In this document: piece by piece, positions 9,634 to 21,034 of the stretch
How the letters are laid out: each line of letters opens with the position of its first letter
Numbering within the stretch: position 1 is the stretch's first letter
Assembly: GCA_029246385.1 (NCBI GenBank)
Contig: JAQWNG010000015.1
Span: 310,001-374,000, forward strand
Length of the DNA: 64,000 nt
Direction of reading: 5' to 3'
Source: Halioglobus sp.
Lineage (GTDB): Bacteria; Pseudomonadota; Gammaproteobacteria; Pseudomonadales; Halieaceae
The notes under the pieces: model-generated
Databases searched by the model: none
What the model saw: only the letters and a program-made list of their open reading frames with translations
Told to the model about the DNA's origin: nothing
Position numbers and translations under genes: made by a program

Positions 9634-11379
9634 TCAAACCGTCTGCAGTGACCTTACTACCGCCACATGCTCAACCATCAGTTGCACCGAGCGCTGCCCG
9701 CGAAACTCATTAACATCAAGACGGTAAGCAATTTCAATCTGATCGACTTCCGGCGCGGGCCAAATGTTCAGATCGACGTTAAAGGCGATGGCATCTAGCA
9801 ACGCTTTGCTGCCAACAGGTGTCAATACAAGCTTGAGGTGCTTCTGCCCTACGAGGCGCTGACTAACCACTGAAAAAACACCGTCAAATAAGGGCTCCGG
9901 GAAGTGCTGTCCCCAGGGGCCCGCAAAACGGAGCGTAGTCGCCAGCTCCAGCTCAAATTCGGTCGGCATCAGCGCTCCGTCTGACTCAATCACTGCCTGC
10001 AACTGCACATCCTCTGCATGGCGCATAACCTCCTCCACGAAGGCAACAGAGAACGCCTCATAGTCCTCTGCTCGCAGCGTAAGACCCGCTGCCATAGCAT
10101 GGCCTCCAAAGCGGGTAATCAGACCGGGATGGCGTGTGGCGACAGCATCCAGAATGTCACGAATGTGAATGCCCGCAATGGAACGGGCCGAGCCCTTGAT
10201 TTCACCCGAATCACCGTCGGCAAACGCAATTGTGGGGCGATGTAGTCGATCCTTTATGCGTGACGCTAAGATACCGATCACGCCCTGGTGCCAGCCACTC
10301 TGGTAGAGCGTCATGGCAACGGGCACATCCGCGGCACCTTCCAGCGATAACCTTGCTAATATGTCGATCGCCTCTGCCTGCATATCCTGTTCGATAACCC
10401 GCCGATCCTGATTGAGTTGATGCAATTTTTCGGCCTGCGCGCGCGCGCCGACCAGGCTCTCGCACAGTAGGCATTCAATACCAATGGACATGTCTTCCAA
10501 GCGCCCAGCCGCATTAATACGTGGCCCAACTGCAAACCCGAGATCCGATGCAACTATCGAGTGAGGCTGGCGCGATGCCACTTCAAGCAAGGCCAAAATA
10601 CCGGGGCGACATTGGCTTGCGCGAATCCGCCGCAGGCCCTCCGCGATCAGAATGCGGTTATTGCGGTCTAAAGGCACAACATCCGCAACCGTTCCCAATG
10701 CAACGAGGTCCAAATATTGGGCCAAATTGACCGATGGACGCTGCTCAAACCATCCCCTAGCCCTGAGTTCGGCTCGCAGCGCCAGCATAATATAAAAAAT
10801 AACGCCGACACCTGCGAGATTTTTGCTGGGAAACCCACACCCGGGCTGATTAGGGTTCACGATGACATCCGCCATCGGCAACTCTCGACCCGCCAAATGA
10901 TGGTCGGTGATCAGTGTACTGATACCAAATTCTCTGGCCGCCGCCACGCCTTCCAGACTGGATATGCCGTTATCAACGGTAATGATCAGATCGGGTTTAT
11001 CGGCAGCCGCGAGCGCGACAATTTCAGGGGTCAGACCATAACCGTACTCAAAGCGATTGGGCACCAAATAGTCGACATTGCCGGCGCCAAAGGCCGTGAG
11101 GGCCGAGACCGCAAGTGCCGTACTAGTGGCGCCATCTGCATCAAAGTCACCAATAACGACAATCCTGTCGTCACGGGCAAGTGCATCTGCCAGCATCGAT
11201 GCCGCGCGCTCTGCATTGAGCAGGCTCGTTGGCGGTAGCAGGCATTCAAGGGAAAGGTCTAATTGACTGCATGAAACAATACCGCGCCCGCTGTAGACCC
11301 GCGCCAACAGCGGATGAATACCGCTACCTAACAAATTTTCGGTAGGGTCAATTTCCCGACGACGAATAAGTTTCTGCAC
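9634..11379 (-). CDS. recJ: Single-stranded-DNA-specific exonuclease RecJ
   Basis: VIGDFDADGATSTALAVSAL, ITVDNGISS, LITDHHLAGRELPMADVIVNPNQPGC, FGGHAMAAGLTL. Confidence 0.96.
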   Translation of the reverse strand: MQKLIRRREIDPTENLLGSGIHPLLARVYSGRGIVSCSQLDLSLECLLPPTSLLNAERAASMLADALARDDRIVVIGDFDADGATSTALAVSALTAFGAGNVDYLVPNRFEYGYGLTPEIVALAAADKPDLIITVDNGISSLEGVAAAREFGISTLITDHHLAGRELPMADVIVNPNQPGCGFPSKNLAGVGVIFYIMLALRAELRARGWFEQRPSVNLAQYLDLVALGTVADVVPLDRNNRILIAEGLRRIRASQCRPGILALLEVASRQPHSIVASDLGFAVGPRINAAGRLEDMSIGIECLLCESLVGARAQAEKLHQLNQDRRVIEQDMQAEAIDILARLSLEGAADVPVAMTLYQSGWHQGVIGILASRIKDRLHRPTIAFADGDSGEIKGSARSIAGIHIRDILDAVATRHPGLITRFGGHAMAAGLTLRAEDYEAFSVAFVEEVMRHAEDVQLQAVIESDGALMPTEFELELATTLRFAGPWGQHFPEPLFDGVFSVVSQRLVGQKHLKLVLTPVGSKALLDAIAFNVDLNIWPAPEVDQIEIAYRLDVNEFRGQRSVQLMVEHVAVVRSLQTV

Positions 11380-11396
11380 TTTTCAAGTGGCCTAGT

Positions 11397-12794
11397 TTAG
11401 GCGTTAACATTAGCCGCAATAAATTCCTGAACCGCTGTCAAATTGTTCGGCAAGACTTGAAACCGCTCGCTGCGTTCAAACAGGTCACGCAAATGCAGCG
11501 GCAGACCAACCCCTTGTGTCAGACCCGCGCTTTTGATGGCCTCTGGAAATTTTGCAGGATGTGCAGTCGCCATGGTTACCATCGCAATTCCTGCCGCCAC
11601 GTTACTATCCAAAGCAGCTTTCACACCAATGGCACTGTGTGGATCCAGCAGATATTCACACTCTTGCCAGGTAGCGGCAATCTGCTGACAGGTTTCCTCA
11701 TCCGACACGCATTGGCTGCTAAACAACGAGCGCGCCTGCTTCATCGCAGCTTCGCTCAGGCATATGTCCCCATGATCGAATTGCTGCATTAAGCGAGCGA
11801 TAGCCTCGCCATCTCGATCATACAGATCGAACAACAGCCGTTCAAAATTGCTTGAAACTGTGATGTCCATACTCGGAGATAGCGAATGCTCTAGCGGCTG
11901 ACGGCCATACGTATTGCCCGTCATCACGCGATGCAACACATCGTTACGATTAGTCGCAATAATCAAGCGTTCGATAGGCAAGCCCATTTGTCGCGCAAGA
12001 TAGCCCGCAAAAATATCGCCGAAATTTCCGGTGGGCACAGAGAATGCGACCGGGCGAGCGGGCGCACCTAGAGCCAATGCAGCATAGAAATAATAAACGA
12101 TCTGGACCATAATTCGCGTCCAATTAATGGAGTTCACTGCCACCAGCTGGCGATCATCGGGCAGAAAATTCTGGTCGCCGAAACTCGCTTTTACCATCGC
12201 TTGGCAATCATCGAAATTACCTTCCACCGCCAAGTTGTGAATGTTGTCTCCGTGCACAGTTGTCATCTGCCGCCGCTGCACATCGGACACTCTGTTGTTG
12301 GGGTGAAGTATAAATATGTCGACATTCTTACAGTGTTTGCAACCCTCGATCGCAGCTGACCCGGTATCACCCGAGGTCGCACCCAATATCACCACTTTCT
12401 GCTTTTTACGCTCTAACACGTAGTCCAGCAAGCGCCCTAGCAACTGCAACGCGAAGTCCTTGAAAGCCAGCGTTGGCCCATGAAACAATTCCAACACCCA
12501 CTGGTCAGAGCCAATCTGTGCCAGGGGGGCCACAGCGTTGTGGCGGAACTCCGAGTAGGTTTCCACCACCATCGCTCGCAGATCATCCGCAGGAATACAG
12601 TCGTGTACAAAGGGCGTGATAATTTTTTGCGCCAGCTGCGGGTAATCAAGCGCGGCCATAGCCGTGATTTCCGCATTGGAAAAATGCGGCAGTGTTTCAG
12701 GCACATACAACCCACCATCCGAAGCCAGGCCCGCCAGAAGCACCTGTTCAAAATTGAGCGCAGGCGCCTGTCCTCTGGTGCTAATATATCTCAC
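11397..12794 (-). CDS. thrC: Threonine synthase
   Basis: MRYISTRGQAPALNFEQVLLAGLASDGGLYVPE; PLP-lysine region HGPTLAFKDFALQLLG. Confidence 0.96.
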   Translation of the reverse strand: MRYISTRGQAPALNFEQVLLAGLASDGGLYVPETLPHFSNAEITAMAALDYPQLAQKIITPFVHDCIPADDLRAMVVETYSEFRHNAVAPLAQIGSDQWVLELFHGPTLAFKDFALQLLGRLLDYVLERKKQKVVILGATSGDTGSAAIEGCKHCKNVDIFILHPNNRVSDVQRRQMTTVHGDNIHNLAVEGNFDDCQAMVKASFGDQNFLPDDRQLVAVNSINWTRIMVQIVYYFYAALALGAPARPVAFSVPTGNFGDIFAGYLARQMGLPIERLIIATNRNDVLHRVMTGNTYGRQPLEHSLSPSMDITVSSNFERLLFDLYDRDGEAIARLMQQFDHGDICLSEAAMKQARSLFSSQCVSDEETCQQIAATWQECEYLLDPHSAIGVKAALDSNVAAGIAMVTMATAHPAKFPEAIKSAGLTQGVGLPLHLRDLFERSERFQVLPNNLTAVQEFIAANVNA

Positions 12795-12830
12795 GTGTCG
12801 CTGGTCCTTTCTTAAGCCTTAACTCACTGA

Positions 12831-14138
12831 CTAACCGTCCAGTGCTTCTACCCGAATGCGCGTGACCTTACCGTTAATCGTCGCCAATGCCTCCATTTTA
12901 CGCACGGCGATATCTACGCTGCCCTGAGGTGCGTTGTTCGTAAGCACTATCAACGACACCAAAGTCTGACCCTCTCCCGGTGCTCTTTGGATCAATGCCT
13001 CTATACTGATCCCCTGCTCGCTAAAAATACTCGCGACTGTGGACAGCACACCCGGCTTGTCCGCTACTTCCATGCGCAGATACCAAGGCGTTTTTACCTT
13101 TTCAATCGGTATCAGGGGCAGGCTTCGCAAATCCGCTATAGCAACGCCAAGGGCCGGTAATGGCGCACTTGCGCCGACGCCCACGCCACGAGCCAGATCG
13201 ATCACATCAGCCACCACTGCAGACGCCGTGGGTCGCGCACCAGCACCGGCACCGTAATAGAGTGTGGGGCCCACCGCGCCGCCTTCTATGAGAATCGCAT
13301 TTTTTACACCATCAACATCCGCCAGTAAAAGATCATCAGGTATCAACGTTGGATGCACACGTAACTCAATGCCCTCATCCGTTTGTTTCGCGATACCCAA
13401 ATGTTTTATGATGTAGCCTAGTTCCGATGCATACCCAACATCCTGTGTTGTCAGCTCAGTGATCCCTTCGGTATAGACGGCCTCAAACTGCAATGGTATG
13501 CCAAACGCGAGCGACGCGAGAATAACCAGCTTGTGCGCCGCATCGGTGCCCTCTACGTCGAAGGCGGGGTCGGCCTCCGCATAGCCCAGAGCCTGAGCCT
13601 CAGACAGGGCATCTGAAAATTCTCGCCCTCTGTCGCGCATTTCCGTGAGAATATAATTTCCAGTACCGTTAATAATACCTGCAAGCCACTCAATGCGATT
13701 TGCCGCCAGGCCTTCGCGCAGGGCTTTGACAATGGGAATACCACCAGCAATCGCAGCCTCATACCGCACCTGCACGCTATGCTTCTCTGCCAGCGCGAAA
13801 ATCTCGTTACCATACTCTGCAATCAGGGCTTTGTTGGCGGTGACCACATGCTTACCGGCAATAATCGCTGCTTCCACCAACTCGCGAGCCACAGTCGTGC
13901 CGCCGATCAACTCCACGAGAATTTCCACTTCCGGGTCGCGCGCCACCTCAAATATGTCTCGGCTGACACGGATCCCGGCCAGATCACATGTCGAACTGTC
14001 ATGGCGGGCCCCAACATGAGTCACACGCAACTGAGTCGCTGCGCGTGCCGTTATTAGCTCCGCGCTGTCCCGTAAGACATTAAATGTGCCACCTCCGACT
14101 GTACCTAAGCCGCAAATGCCTATATTCACTGATTTCAA
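12831..14138 (-). CDS. hom: Homoserine dehydrogenase
   Basis: VNIGICGLGTVGGGTFNVL; VTANKALIAEYG; GIINGTGNYILTEM; C-terminal ACT-like domain. Confidence 0.95.
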   Translation of the reverse strand: MKSVNIGICGLGTVGGGTFNVLRDSAELITARAATQLRVTHVGARHDSSTCDLAGIRVSRDIFEVARDPEVEILVELIGGTTVARELVEAAIIAGKHVVTANKALIAEYGNEIFALAEKHSVQVRYEAAIAGGIPIVKALREGLAANRIEWLAGIINGTGNYILTEMRDRGREFSDALSEAQALGYAEADPAFDVEGTDAAHKLVILASLAFGIPLQFEAVYTEGITELTTQDVGYASELGYIIKHLGIAKQTDEGIELRVHPTLIPDDLLLADVDGVKNAILIEGGAVGPTLYYGAGAGARPTASAVVADVIDLARGVGVGASAPLPALGVAIADLRSLPLIPIEKVKTPWYLRMEVADKPGVLSTVASIFSEQGISIEALIQRAPGEGQTLVSLIVLTNNAPQGSVDIAVRKMEALATINGKVTRIRVEALDG

Positions 14139-14182
14139 TTTTGTTCCTACTTCAAATACTCGCGCGGCGTGCGCATGGTCAT

Positions 14183-15373
14183 TCAGATAAAGTTATCATT
14201 TTTAAACATCCGCTTAATGTTGCGGATAGCCTGGCGTGTGCGGTGCTCATTTTCAATCAAACCGAAGCGAACATATCCTTCACCGTATTCGCCAAAACCA
14301 ATACCCGGGGAAACCGCGACCTGAGCTTCGGTGAGTAAATTTTTGCTAAACTCAACGGATCCCAACTCTCGATAGAACTGCGGAATCTTAGCCCAGACAA
14401 ACATGGTGGCCTTTGGAGGAGTGACCTCCCAGCCAATAGCATTGAGACCACTGCACAACACATCTCGGCGTGACTGATACGTCGCTACAATTTGCGTCAC
14501 ACAACTTTGGTCACCCTCTAGCGCAGCAATGGCGGCAACCTGTATGGGCGTAAACATGCCGTAATCAAGATAAGATTTCATCCGCGCCAGCGCACTGATT
14601 AGCACTTTGTTTCCAACACAAAAGCCTACGCGCCAACCTGGCATATTGTAGCTTTTCGACATGCTAAAGAACTCCACTGCAACGTCGCGCGCTCCCTCCA
14701 CTTGCAGAATCGAGGGCGCCACATAACCGTCATAACACAGATCGGCATAAGCCAAATCTTGAACCACCCAGATCGAATGCTCGCGCGCAATTTTGATCAC
14801 TCTTTCATAAAATTCCAATTCCACACATTGTGCAGTAGGATTAGACGGGAAGTTCAACACCAACATCTTGGGGCGCGGCCAACTGGTAAATATCGCCTTT
14901 TCTAGCTCAGCGAAAAACTCCTCCTCATTGTCAGCCATCGGAACATGCCGGATATCTGCACCAGAAATTACAAAGCCATACGGATGAATAGGGTAGGACG
15001 GATTCGGCACTAATATCGCGTCACCAGGACCGGTCGTCGCCAATGCCAGGTGAGCTAGGCCCTCCTTCGATCCGAGCGTCACGATTGCTTCAGCAGCAGG
15101 ATCCAATAAAACGTCAAACCGCCGCTGATACCAGTCACAGATTGCCTTACGCAGACGGGGTATCCCCTTGGACTGAGAATATCCGTGGGTGTCGCCGCGA
15201 CGCGCTGTCTCCACCAGTTTGTCTACGATATGATCCGGCGTGGGCTGATCAGGATTGCCCATACCGAAGTCGATAATATCTTGCCCAGCCGCGCGAGCCT
15301 GCTGTTTGAGGTCACCGATAATATTAAATACGTATGGCGGCAGGCGCTCAATACGCCGAAATTGGTCATCCAC
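14183..15373 (-). CDS. alaC: Alanine transaminase-type class I/II aminotransferase
   Basis: [59 protein letters not shown]; located upstream of hom-thrC. Confidence 0.85.
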   Translation of the reverse strand: MDDQFRRIERLPPYVFNIIGDLKQQARAAGQDIIDFGMGNPDQPTPDHIVDKLVETARRGDTHGYSQSKGIPRLRKAICDWYQRRFDVLLDPAAEAIVTLGSKEGLAHLALATTGPGDAILVPNPSYPIHPYGFVISGADIRHVPMADNEEEFFAELEKAIFTSWPRPKMLVLNFPSNPTAQCVELEFYERVIKIAREHSIWVVQDLAYADLCYDGYVAPSILQVEGARDVAVEFFSMSKSYNMPGWRVGFCVGNKVLISALARMKSYLDYGMFTPIQVAAIAALEGDQSCVTQIVATYQSRRDVLCSGLNAIGWEVTPPKATMFVWAKIPQFYRELGSVEFSKNLLTEAQVAVSPGIGFGEYGEGYVRFGLIENEHRTRQAIRNIKRMFKNDNFI

Positions 15374-15485
15374 GATTATTCGACTCTACTGGGCGCTCCA
15401 GCAGTAGTAGCGCCTTTGTGAAAAAACGAAGCCGACAGTACTGAGTCAGCTCCATACTGTCAAAGCGGCGAGACGCACTCGGCCA

Positions 15486-16244
15486 TTATTGACCAGCTTC
15501 TGAGTTCAACCCCAGCATCTCTATCAAATCTGCAGCCGGACGATAACCGGGAATCATCTCTCCCGTTTCCATAATAATGGCTGGTGTTCCGTTCACGCCC
15601 AGTTCTTGACCCAGCGCAAATTGTGCAGCAACAGGGTTGTCCTTACACCTGCTTTCAGGCACTGACTCTTTGCTCTTCAACCTGGTCAGGGTTTCCTGCG
15701 GATTCTCGGCACACCAAGCACTGACAAGCTGCTTGCCCGGCACCGAGTCTACACCCGCACGAGGATACGCCAGATAGCGCACTTCGACGCCGCTCTTGTT
15801 GAGTTCAGGCACCTCTTGATGCAGCTTTTGACAGTAGTAACAACTGACATCGGTAAACACGTAAATATAGGCAAGCGTTTCGCCTTCCGGAGAAAAAATA
15901 ATCATATCGTCGCGATCTACTTCCGCCAGCACTTCTACCCGCTCTTGGTCGCGGCGCTGCTCTGCCAAATTGACAAACCCTGTCTGACCGACAGAGTAAA
16001 GATCACCCACAATGAAAAAATCTCCCTTGAGAGTAGAGTAAACAAGTGGACCTGCTTTTAATTGCACCTCAACCACACCCGGCATTTCACTCATTTGAGC
16101 GCTCATCACCTCAACACCGCCGACATTTAGTGCGGCGCGCAACGCATCCAGCTCCGCCTCATCCAGCGTCTGTGCGGCCAACCCAAGCGGCGCAGCCATC
16201 ATCAATATCACCATCCATGTCAACTTTAACGTTCGGTAGCTCAT
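15486..16244 (-). CDS. dsbC: Thiol:disulfide interchange protein of the DsbC family
   Basis: Signal peptide; YIYVFTDVSCYYCQKLHQEVPELNKSGVEVRYLAYPRAG; VNGTPAIIMETGEMIPGY. Confidence 0.9.
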   Translation of the reverse strand: MSYRTLKLTWMVILMMAAPLGLAAQTLDEAELDALRAALNVGGVEVMSAQMSEMPGVVEVQLKAGPLVYSTLKGDFFIVGDLYSVGQTGFVNLAEQRRDQERVEVLAEVDRDDMIIFSPEGETLAYIYVFTDVSCYYCQKLHQEVPELNKSGVEVRYLAYPRAGVDSVPGKQLVSAWCAENPQETLTRLKSKESVPESRCKDNPVAAQFALGQELGVNGTPAIIMETGEMIPGYRPAADLIEMLGLNSEAGQ

Positions 16245-16332
16245 ACTCTAATCCTTGTCTGCGTGGGCGTATTCCCCACCCTATTTGTTTAACGTCCGCG
16301 TTCGTTGGAGACGCGTCCGCCCTATTAGTTCC

Positions 16333-17238
16333 TTAACCACGTGGATGATGCTGCTCATGCAGTTCCTGCATACGCTGCTGCGCCACATGCGTATAAATTT
16401 GCGTTGTCGTGAGGTCACTATGCCCCAGCAACATTTGCACCACTCTAAGATCAGCCCCGTGGTTCAACAAATGCGTGGCAAATGCATGGCGCAAAGTATG
16501 AGGTGATAGGTGCTTCTTGATCCCCGCTCGCTCTGCGTATAGTTTAATACGATACCAGAAGGTCTGGCGAGTCATTTGTGTCCCTCGCCGACTGGGGAAC
16601 AACGCCTCGCATGGAATATCCTTCAGCAACTCTGCCCGCGGACCCGCTAGATAACGCTGCAACCACCGCAGGGCTTCTTCACCCACCGGCACCAGCCTTT
16701 CTTTATTACCCTTACCGAATACCCGCACCACACCCTGATTCATGCTCAACTGCACCATTTGCAAGCTCGTCAGCTCAGTCACCCGTAAACCGCAAGCATA
16801 CAATAATTCCAGCATCGTGCGGTCACGTAATTCGAGCACCACATCCAAATCTGGAGCTTGTAAAAGCTTATCCACTTCCGCTTCGGACAATGCCTTTGGC
16901 AGCGGTCGCCCCAAGCGCGGACTGTCGACATCCAATGTCGGATCGAGGGTAAGACTCCCATCGCGCAGCAGATAATGATAGAAACCTCGCGCACAGGATA
17001 AAAATCGTGCACTAGAACGAGGTGACTGGCCCTGCTGTAAACGCGCTCCTAGGTATGCTTGCAGGGCGGAACGACTCGCTTGCGTGATAGTGCTATCGTC
17101 CTGCGTCAGCAGCCAATCGTTGAACTGCCTGAGATCACGTCGATAAGAAGCTAACGTATTGTTACTCAGGCCTTTTTCCATCCACATGGCGTCGATATAA
17201 CGTTCGATGTCAGGATGTATCTGTGCGTCCGAGGGCAT
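16333..17238 (-). CDS. xerD: Tyrosine recombinase XerD
   Basis: MWMEKGLSNNTLASYRRDLRQF; LYACGLRVTELTSL; SPHTLRHAFATHLLNHGADLRVVQMLLGHSDLTTTQIYTHV. Confidence 0.95.
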   Translation of the reverse strand: MPSDAQIHPDIERYIDAMWMEKGLSNNTLASYRRDLRQFNDWLLTQDDSTITQASRSALQAYLGARLQQGQSPRSSARFLSCARGFYHYLLRDGSLTLDPTLDVDSPRLGRPLPKALSEAEVDKLLQAPDLDVVLELRDRTMLELLYACGLRVTELTSLQMVQLSMNQGVVRVFGKGNKERLVPVGEEALRWLQRYLAGPRAELLKDIPCEALFPSRRGTQMTRQTFWYRIKLYAERAGIKKHLSPHTLRHAFATHLLNHGADLRVVQMLLGHSDLTTTQIYTHVAQQRMQELHEQHHPRG

Positions 17239-17322
17239 ATGTCTACCGGCTTCCGATTTTTGCCTTTAGTTTACCACCGAAAGCCATCCACTCTCTATCA
17301 GCCCGGCTCATTTCATCAAACA

Positions 17323-17346
17323 CAAAAAAGCGGCCCTCAGGCCGCT
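17323..17346 (-). terminator. Rho-independent terminator of the rpsP-rimM-trmD-rplS operon
   Basis: Minus-strand AGCGGCC TGAG GGCCGCT followed by a T-run, about 33 bp after the rplS stop. Confidence 0.85.
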
Positions 17347-17378
17347 ACTTTCAATTACCAAAATACCGCGGTGCAGCG

Positions 17379-17729
17379 CTACAACTTTTCCTTGATGCGA
17401 GCAGCCCGACCGCTCAACTCTCTCAAATAATACAGTTTTGCCTGACGTACATCTCCACGACGCTTCACAGCAATACTCTGCACCATTGGACTGTGCGTCT
17501 GAAATGTGCGCTCTACACCGACACCGTGAGAGATCTTGCGCACGGTAAATGCAGTGTTCAACCCACGGTTACGTTTGGCGATGCAAACGCCTTCGAAACC
17601 TTGTAAACGCTCACGGGTACCCTCGATGACTTTCACCTGCACAACCACGGTATCGCCGGGGCTGAACTCTGGAAGCTCCTTGCCCATCTGCTCTGCATCA
17701 AGCTCGGATATAATCTTGTTAGTGCTCAT
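17379..17729 (-). CDS. rplS: 50S ribosomal protein L19
   Basis: [60 protein letters not shown]. Confidence 0.97.
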   Translation of the reverse strand: MSTNKIISELDAEQMGKELPEFSPGDTVVVQVKVIEGTRERLQGFEGVCIAKRNRGLNTAFTVRKISHGVGVERTFQTHSPMVQSIAVKRRGDVRQAKLYYLRELSGRAARIKEKL

Positions 17730-17765
17730 GTGGTACTCCTGTTAAATAACTCTGCAGCTTCACAG

Positions 17766-18518
17766 CTAATGCTCTGTTAATGATCTCAGTTCGCGAATAT
17801 ATTCCGCCAACAATGTCTCTTCTTCCACGCTCATGAGCCTGCCCTGCAAAAGCTCCGGGCGACGGTCATGGGTTCTTCCTAAAGCTTGCTTTAGACGCCA
17901 GCGACGAATCTCCTCATGGTTACCGCTTAACAGCACGTCCGGCACACCCCTTCCCTGATAGGTTTCGGGCCGCGTGTAATGTGGACAGTCCAGTAGCCCG
18001 TCAACAAAAGAATCCTCAAGCGCAGACAATTCATGGCCCAAAACACCGGGCAGTTGCCGCGTCACCGCATCGATCACTACCATGGCGGCTAATTCACCAC
18101 CACTCAACACATAATCTCCAATGGACAGTTCTTCATCCACCTCGGCCTCTATCAGCCGTTCGTCAACCCCTTCATAGCGGCCTGCAACCAGGACTAATCC
18201 CTCTAGGGAGGCAAGTTCCATCGCTTTGGTATGATCAAATGTCGAGCCCTGAGGCGAGAGGTAGATTACCCGCGTATTCGATCCCGCCGCAACCCTTGCT
18301 GCAGCGATCGCCTGCTGCAAGGGGTCAATTTTCATTAACATTCCCGGGCCGCCGCCATAGGGTCTGTCATCCACTGTTCGATGAGCATCCATCGCATAAT
18401 CGCGAGGATTACAGACGCTTAGGCCAACCTGGCCCTCCCTAACCGCCCTTCCCACAACCCCATAGTCGCCTATCGCAGCAAACATTTCTGGGAACAGACT
18501 TACCAGTGCAACACGCAT
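17766..18518 (-). CDS. trmD: tRNA (guanine-N1)-methyltransferase TrmD
   Basis: [54 protein letters not shown]. Confidence 0.97.
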   Translation of the reverse strand: MRVALVSLFPEMFAAIGDYGVVGRAVREGQVGLSVCNPRDYAMDAHRTVDDRPYGGGPGMLMKIDPLQQAIAAARVAAGSNTRVIYLSPQGSTFDHTKAMELASLEGLVLVAGRYEGVDERLIEAEVDEELSIGDYVLSGGELAAMVVIDAVTRQLPGVLGHELSALEDSFVDGLLDCPHYTRPETYQGRGVPDVLLSGNHEEIRRWRLKQALGRTHDRRPELLQGRLMSVEEETLLAEYIRELRSLTEH

Positions 18519-18550
18519 TGCGTCCCGCTCGGGGTCTTCAATTGAACCCC

Positions 18551-19096
18551 TCAGTCCTCATCGAGAAACCAATCAACCTCAATCACCGCCTCCTCAATAT
18601 CTACCCTGACCACTGTGTTGCCAGGCAAATAAGGAATCAGTCGCTCGCGCATATCGACGCTATGTTCACAGGATTTGACAACGAGTACATCGTTGGCGCC
18701 GGTCTCAATCAAATGGTCCACTATTCCAACCAGCACCCTGTCGCCACCGTTTTGACACCAGACCTGCAGCCCCTGCAAATCACGCCAGTAATATTCCCCC
18801 CGCGGCAATTCAGGTAAATGACTGGCCGGTATCGAAACCTCTAACCCTCTGTAGGATTCTGCTCGCGTCCGGTCGTCTACTTCTGCTATGTGCGCAACGA
18901 GCCCCTTGCCGTGACGCTTAAACGCATCAAACTTAACCGCTTTAAAGACCCCTTGGCGCATCGTCTGCCAGCCCCCAAAGCTCTGGAAATTCTCCAGAGG
19001 CTCCGTATACGAATGAATTTTCACCCAGCCTTTGAGACCATAGCAGCCGGTAATTTTGCCGACCACCAACATCTCTTCGACAGCAGCCCCACTCAT
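18551..19096 (-). CDS. rimM: 16S rRNA processing protein RimM
   Basis: [41 protein letters not shown]; operon context. Confidence 0.95.
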   Translation of the reverse strand: MSGAAVEEMLVVGKITGCYGLKGWVKIHSYTEPLENFQSFGGWQTMRQGVFKAVKFDAFKRHGKGLVAHIAEVDDRTRAESYRGLEVSIPASHLPELPRGEYYWRDLQGLQVWCQNGGDRVLVGIVDHLIETGANDVLVVKSCEHSVDMRERLIPYLPGNTVVRVDIEEAVIEVDWFLDED

Positions 19097-19128
19097 TATA
19101 CTAGCCCACTTTCAGCGAAACTATCCTG

Positions 19129-19377
19129 TCAGGCCGCCGCAGCAACATCCTTCAGCAACTTCGCCACACGCTCTGAAACCTGCGCGCCTTGGCCTCGCCA
19201 GTACTCAACACGGTCGGTATCGATGCGCAAACGCTCCTCCTGACCACGTGCGGTCGGATTAAAAAAACCGACACGCTCTATGAAGCGTCCGTTACGCGAG
19301 CAACGGCTATCAGTCACAGTAAGGTGGTAAAAAGGGCGCTTCTTGGCGCCACCTCGAGCAAGACGAATTGTTACCAT
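19129..19377 (-). CDS. rpsP: 30S ribosomal protein S16
   Basis: [41 protein letters not shown]. The ORF track start at 19431 is an upstream extension. Confidence 0.96.
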   Translation of the reverse strand: MVTIRLARGGAKKRPFYHLTVTDSRCSRNGRFIERVGFFNPTARGQEERLRIDTDRVEYWRGQGAQVSERVAKLLKDVAAAA

Positions 19378-19538
19378 TTTACGTAATTTCCTAAAAATAA
19401 ACGGGGACATACTGCGATGTTGCAGCAACACCCACGAAAAAATCTAGCTTGCAAGCCAGAGAGGTGGCGTATCATACGGAAAATACGACCAGTATTAAAC
19501 CCCGGAACACGTTATTTTTACTACTAGTCGCGGATTAC

Positions 19539-20924
19539 TTAGCGCGCTGGGAAACTTCCGCCAGGCCCATTAGGGCCTCCGGGGGGCATCATTCCGCCCA
19601 AACCACGCATCATCTTTTCCATACCGCCGCCCTTCATCTTCTTCATCATCTTCTGCATTTGCTTATGTTGTTTTAGGAGGCGATTGAGATCTTGCACCTG
19701 AGTTCCGGAACCTTGGGTAATGCGCCGTTTTCGGCTGCCCTGAATGAGTTCAGGATTACGGCGCTCTTTGGGGGTCATGGAATCGATCATAACCTCCATT
19801 CGCGCAAACATTTTCGTGTCCACACTCTGCTGCGCCACCTGAGCCATATTGCCCATACCCGGCAATTTATCGAGCATACCGGTTATGCCGCCCATATTAT
19901 TCATTTGCTGCAATTGTTCGCGGAAGTCTTCGAGATCAAATTTCTTACCTTTTTTAATCTTGCGCGCTAGCTTATCGGCCTTCTTTTTATCAACTTTACT
20001 CTCTACTTCCTCAATCAAAGAAAGTACGTCGCCCATCCCAAGAATACGCGAAGCCAACCTATCTGGATGGAAGGGATCCAACGCAGTGGTCTTCTCCCCC
20101 ACGCCCAAAAACTTGATCGGCTTGCCGGTGATTGACCTGACCGACAGAGCCGCACCGCCGCGCGTATCCGCATCAACCTTCGTCAGCACCACGCCAGTCA
20201 GCGGCAGCGCCTGGCCGAAAGCCTTCGCTGTCATAGCAGCATCCTGACCTGTCATGGCATCCACCACAAACAGGGTCTCTACCGGCTTTATAGCTGCATG
20301 CAACTCGCCGATCTCTGCCATCATCTCCGCATCAACCGCTAACCGGCCCGCAGTATCAACGAGCAGCACATCGCTGAATTTGATTCGGGCATGCGCCAAA
20401 GCCGCCTCAACAATCTCTACTGGCTTTTGCCCGATGTCGCTGGGAAAGAAGTCAACACCGACTTCTTCCGCCAGCACTTCCAACTGCATGATCGCTGCCG
20501 GCCGATATACGTCGGCACTTACAACAGTGACCTTTTTCTTGTCACGCTCCGTAAGCAACCTCGCCAGCTTGGCGACCGTCGTCGTCTTACCTGCGCCCTG
20601 AAGGCCTGCCATCATAATCACCGCTGGAGGCATGGTCGCTAGATTCAGCCCTTCATTTGCTGAGCCCATAGTAGACTCAAGCTCTGACTGGACGATTTTG
20701 AGAAAGGCTTGACCTGGACTGAGACTTTGCATCACGTCTGCACCGAGTGCGCGTTCCTTCACCACATCTACAAAGTGCTTTACCACAGGCATCGCCACAT
20801 CGGCCTCTAACAAGGCCATACGCACTTCACGCATCGTGTCTTGGATGTTTTCCTCATTCAGCCGCGCTTTGCCCGAAACAGTGCGCAGGCTATGGGACAA
20901 TCGATCACTTAAACTCTCAAACAT
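19539..20924 (-). CDS. ffh: Signal recognition particle protein Ffh
   Basis: MFESLSDRLSHSLRTVSGKARLNEENI; GLQGAGKTTTVAKLA; M-domain MNNMGGITGMLDKLPGM...GSGTQVQDLNRLLKQ. Start re-called at 20924. Confidence 0.97.
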   Translation of the reverse strand: MFESLSDRLSHSLRTVSGKARLNEENIQDTMREVRMALLEADVAMPVVKHFVDVVKERALGADVMQSLSPGQAFLKIVQSELESTMGSANEGLNLATMPPAVIMMAGLQGAGKTTTVAKLARLLTERDKKKVTVVSADVYRPAAIMQLEVLAEEVGVDFFPSDIGQKPVEIVEAALAHARIKFSDVLLVDTAGRLAVDAEMMAEIGELHAAIKPVETLFVVDAMTGQDAAMTAKAFGQALPLTGVVLTKVDADTRGGAALSVRSITGKPIKFLGVGEKTTALDPFHPDRLASRILGMGDVLSLIEEVESKVDKKKADKLARKIKKGKKFDLEDFREQLQQMNNMGGITGMLDKLPGMGNMAQVAQQSVDTKMFARMEVMIDSMTPKERRNPELIQGSRKRRITQGSGTQVQDLNRLLKQHKQMQKMMKKMKGGGMEKMMRGLGGMMPPGGPNGPGGSFPAR

Positions 20925-21034
20925 CTCTATCTCCGAACACACAAAATGCCGAGGTGGCAATTTTTATTGATTCTATTGCGACAAATCGGTACAAAGGGCG
21001 CAGTATACTTTACTCTGGGCCAAGCCCCAAACTG

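Noticed and set aside
20747-21034. Upstream extension of the CcsA-like ORF (track start 20747)
   Set aside because: Lies antisense to ffh with non-homologous low-quality sequence; the hydrophobic family-like protein starts at ATG 21035.
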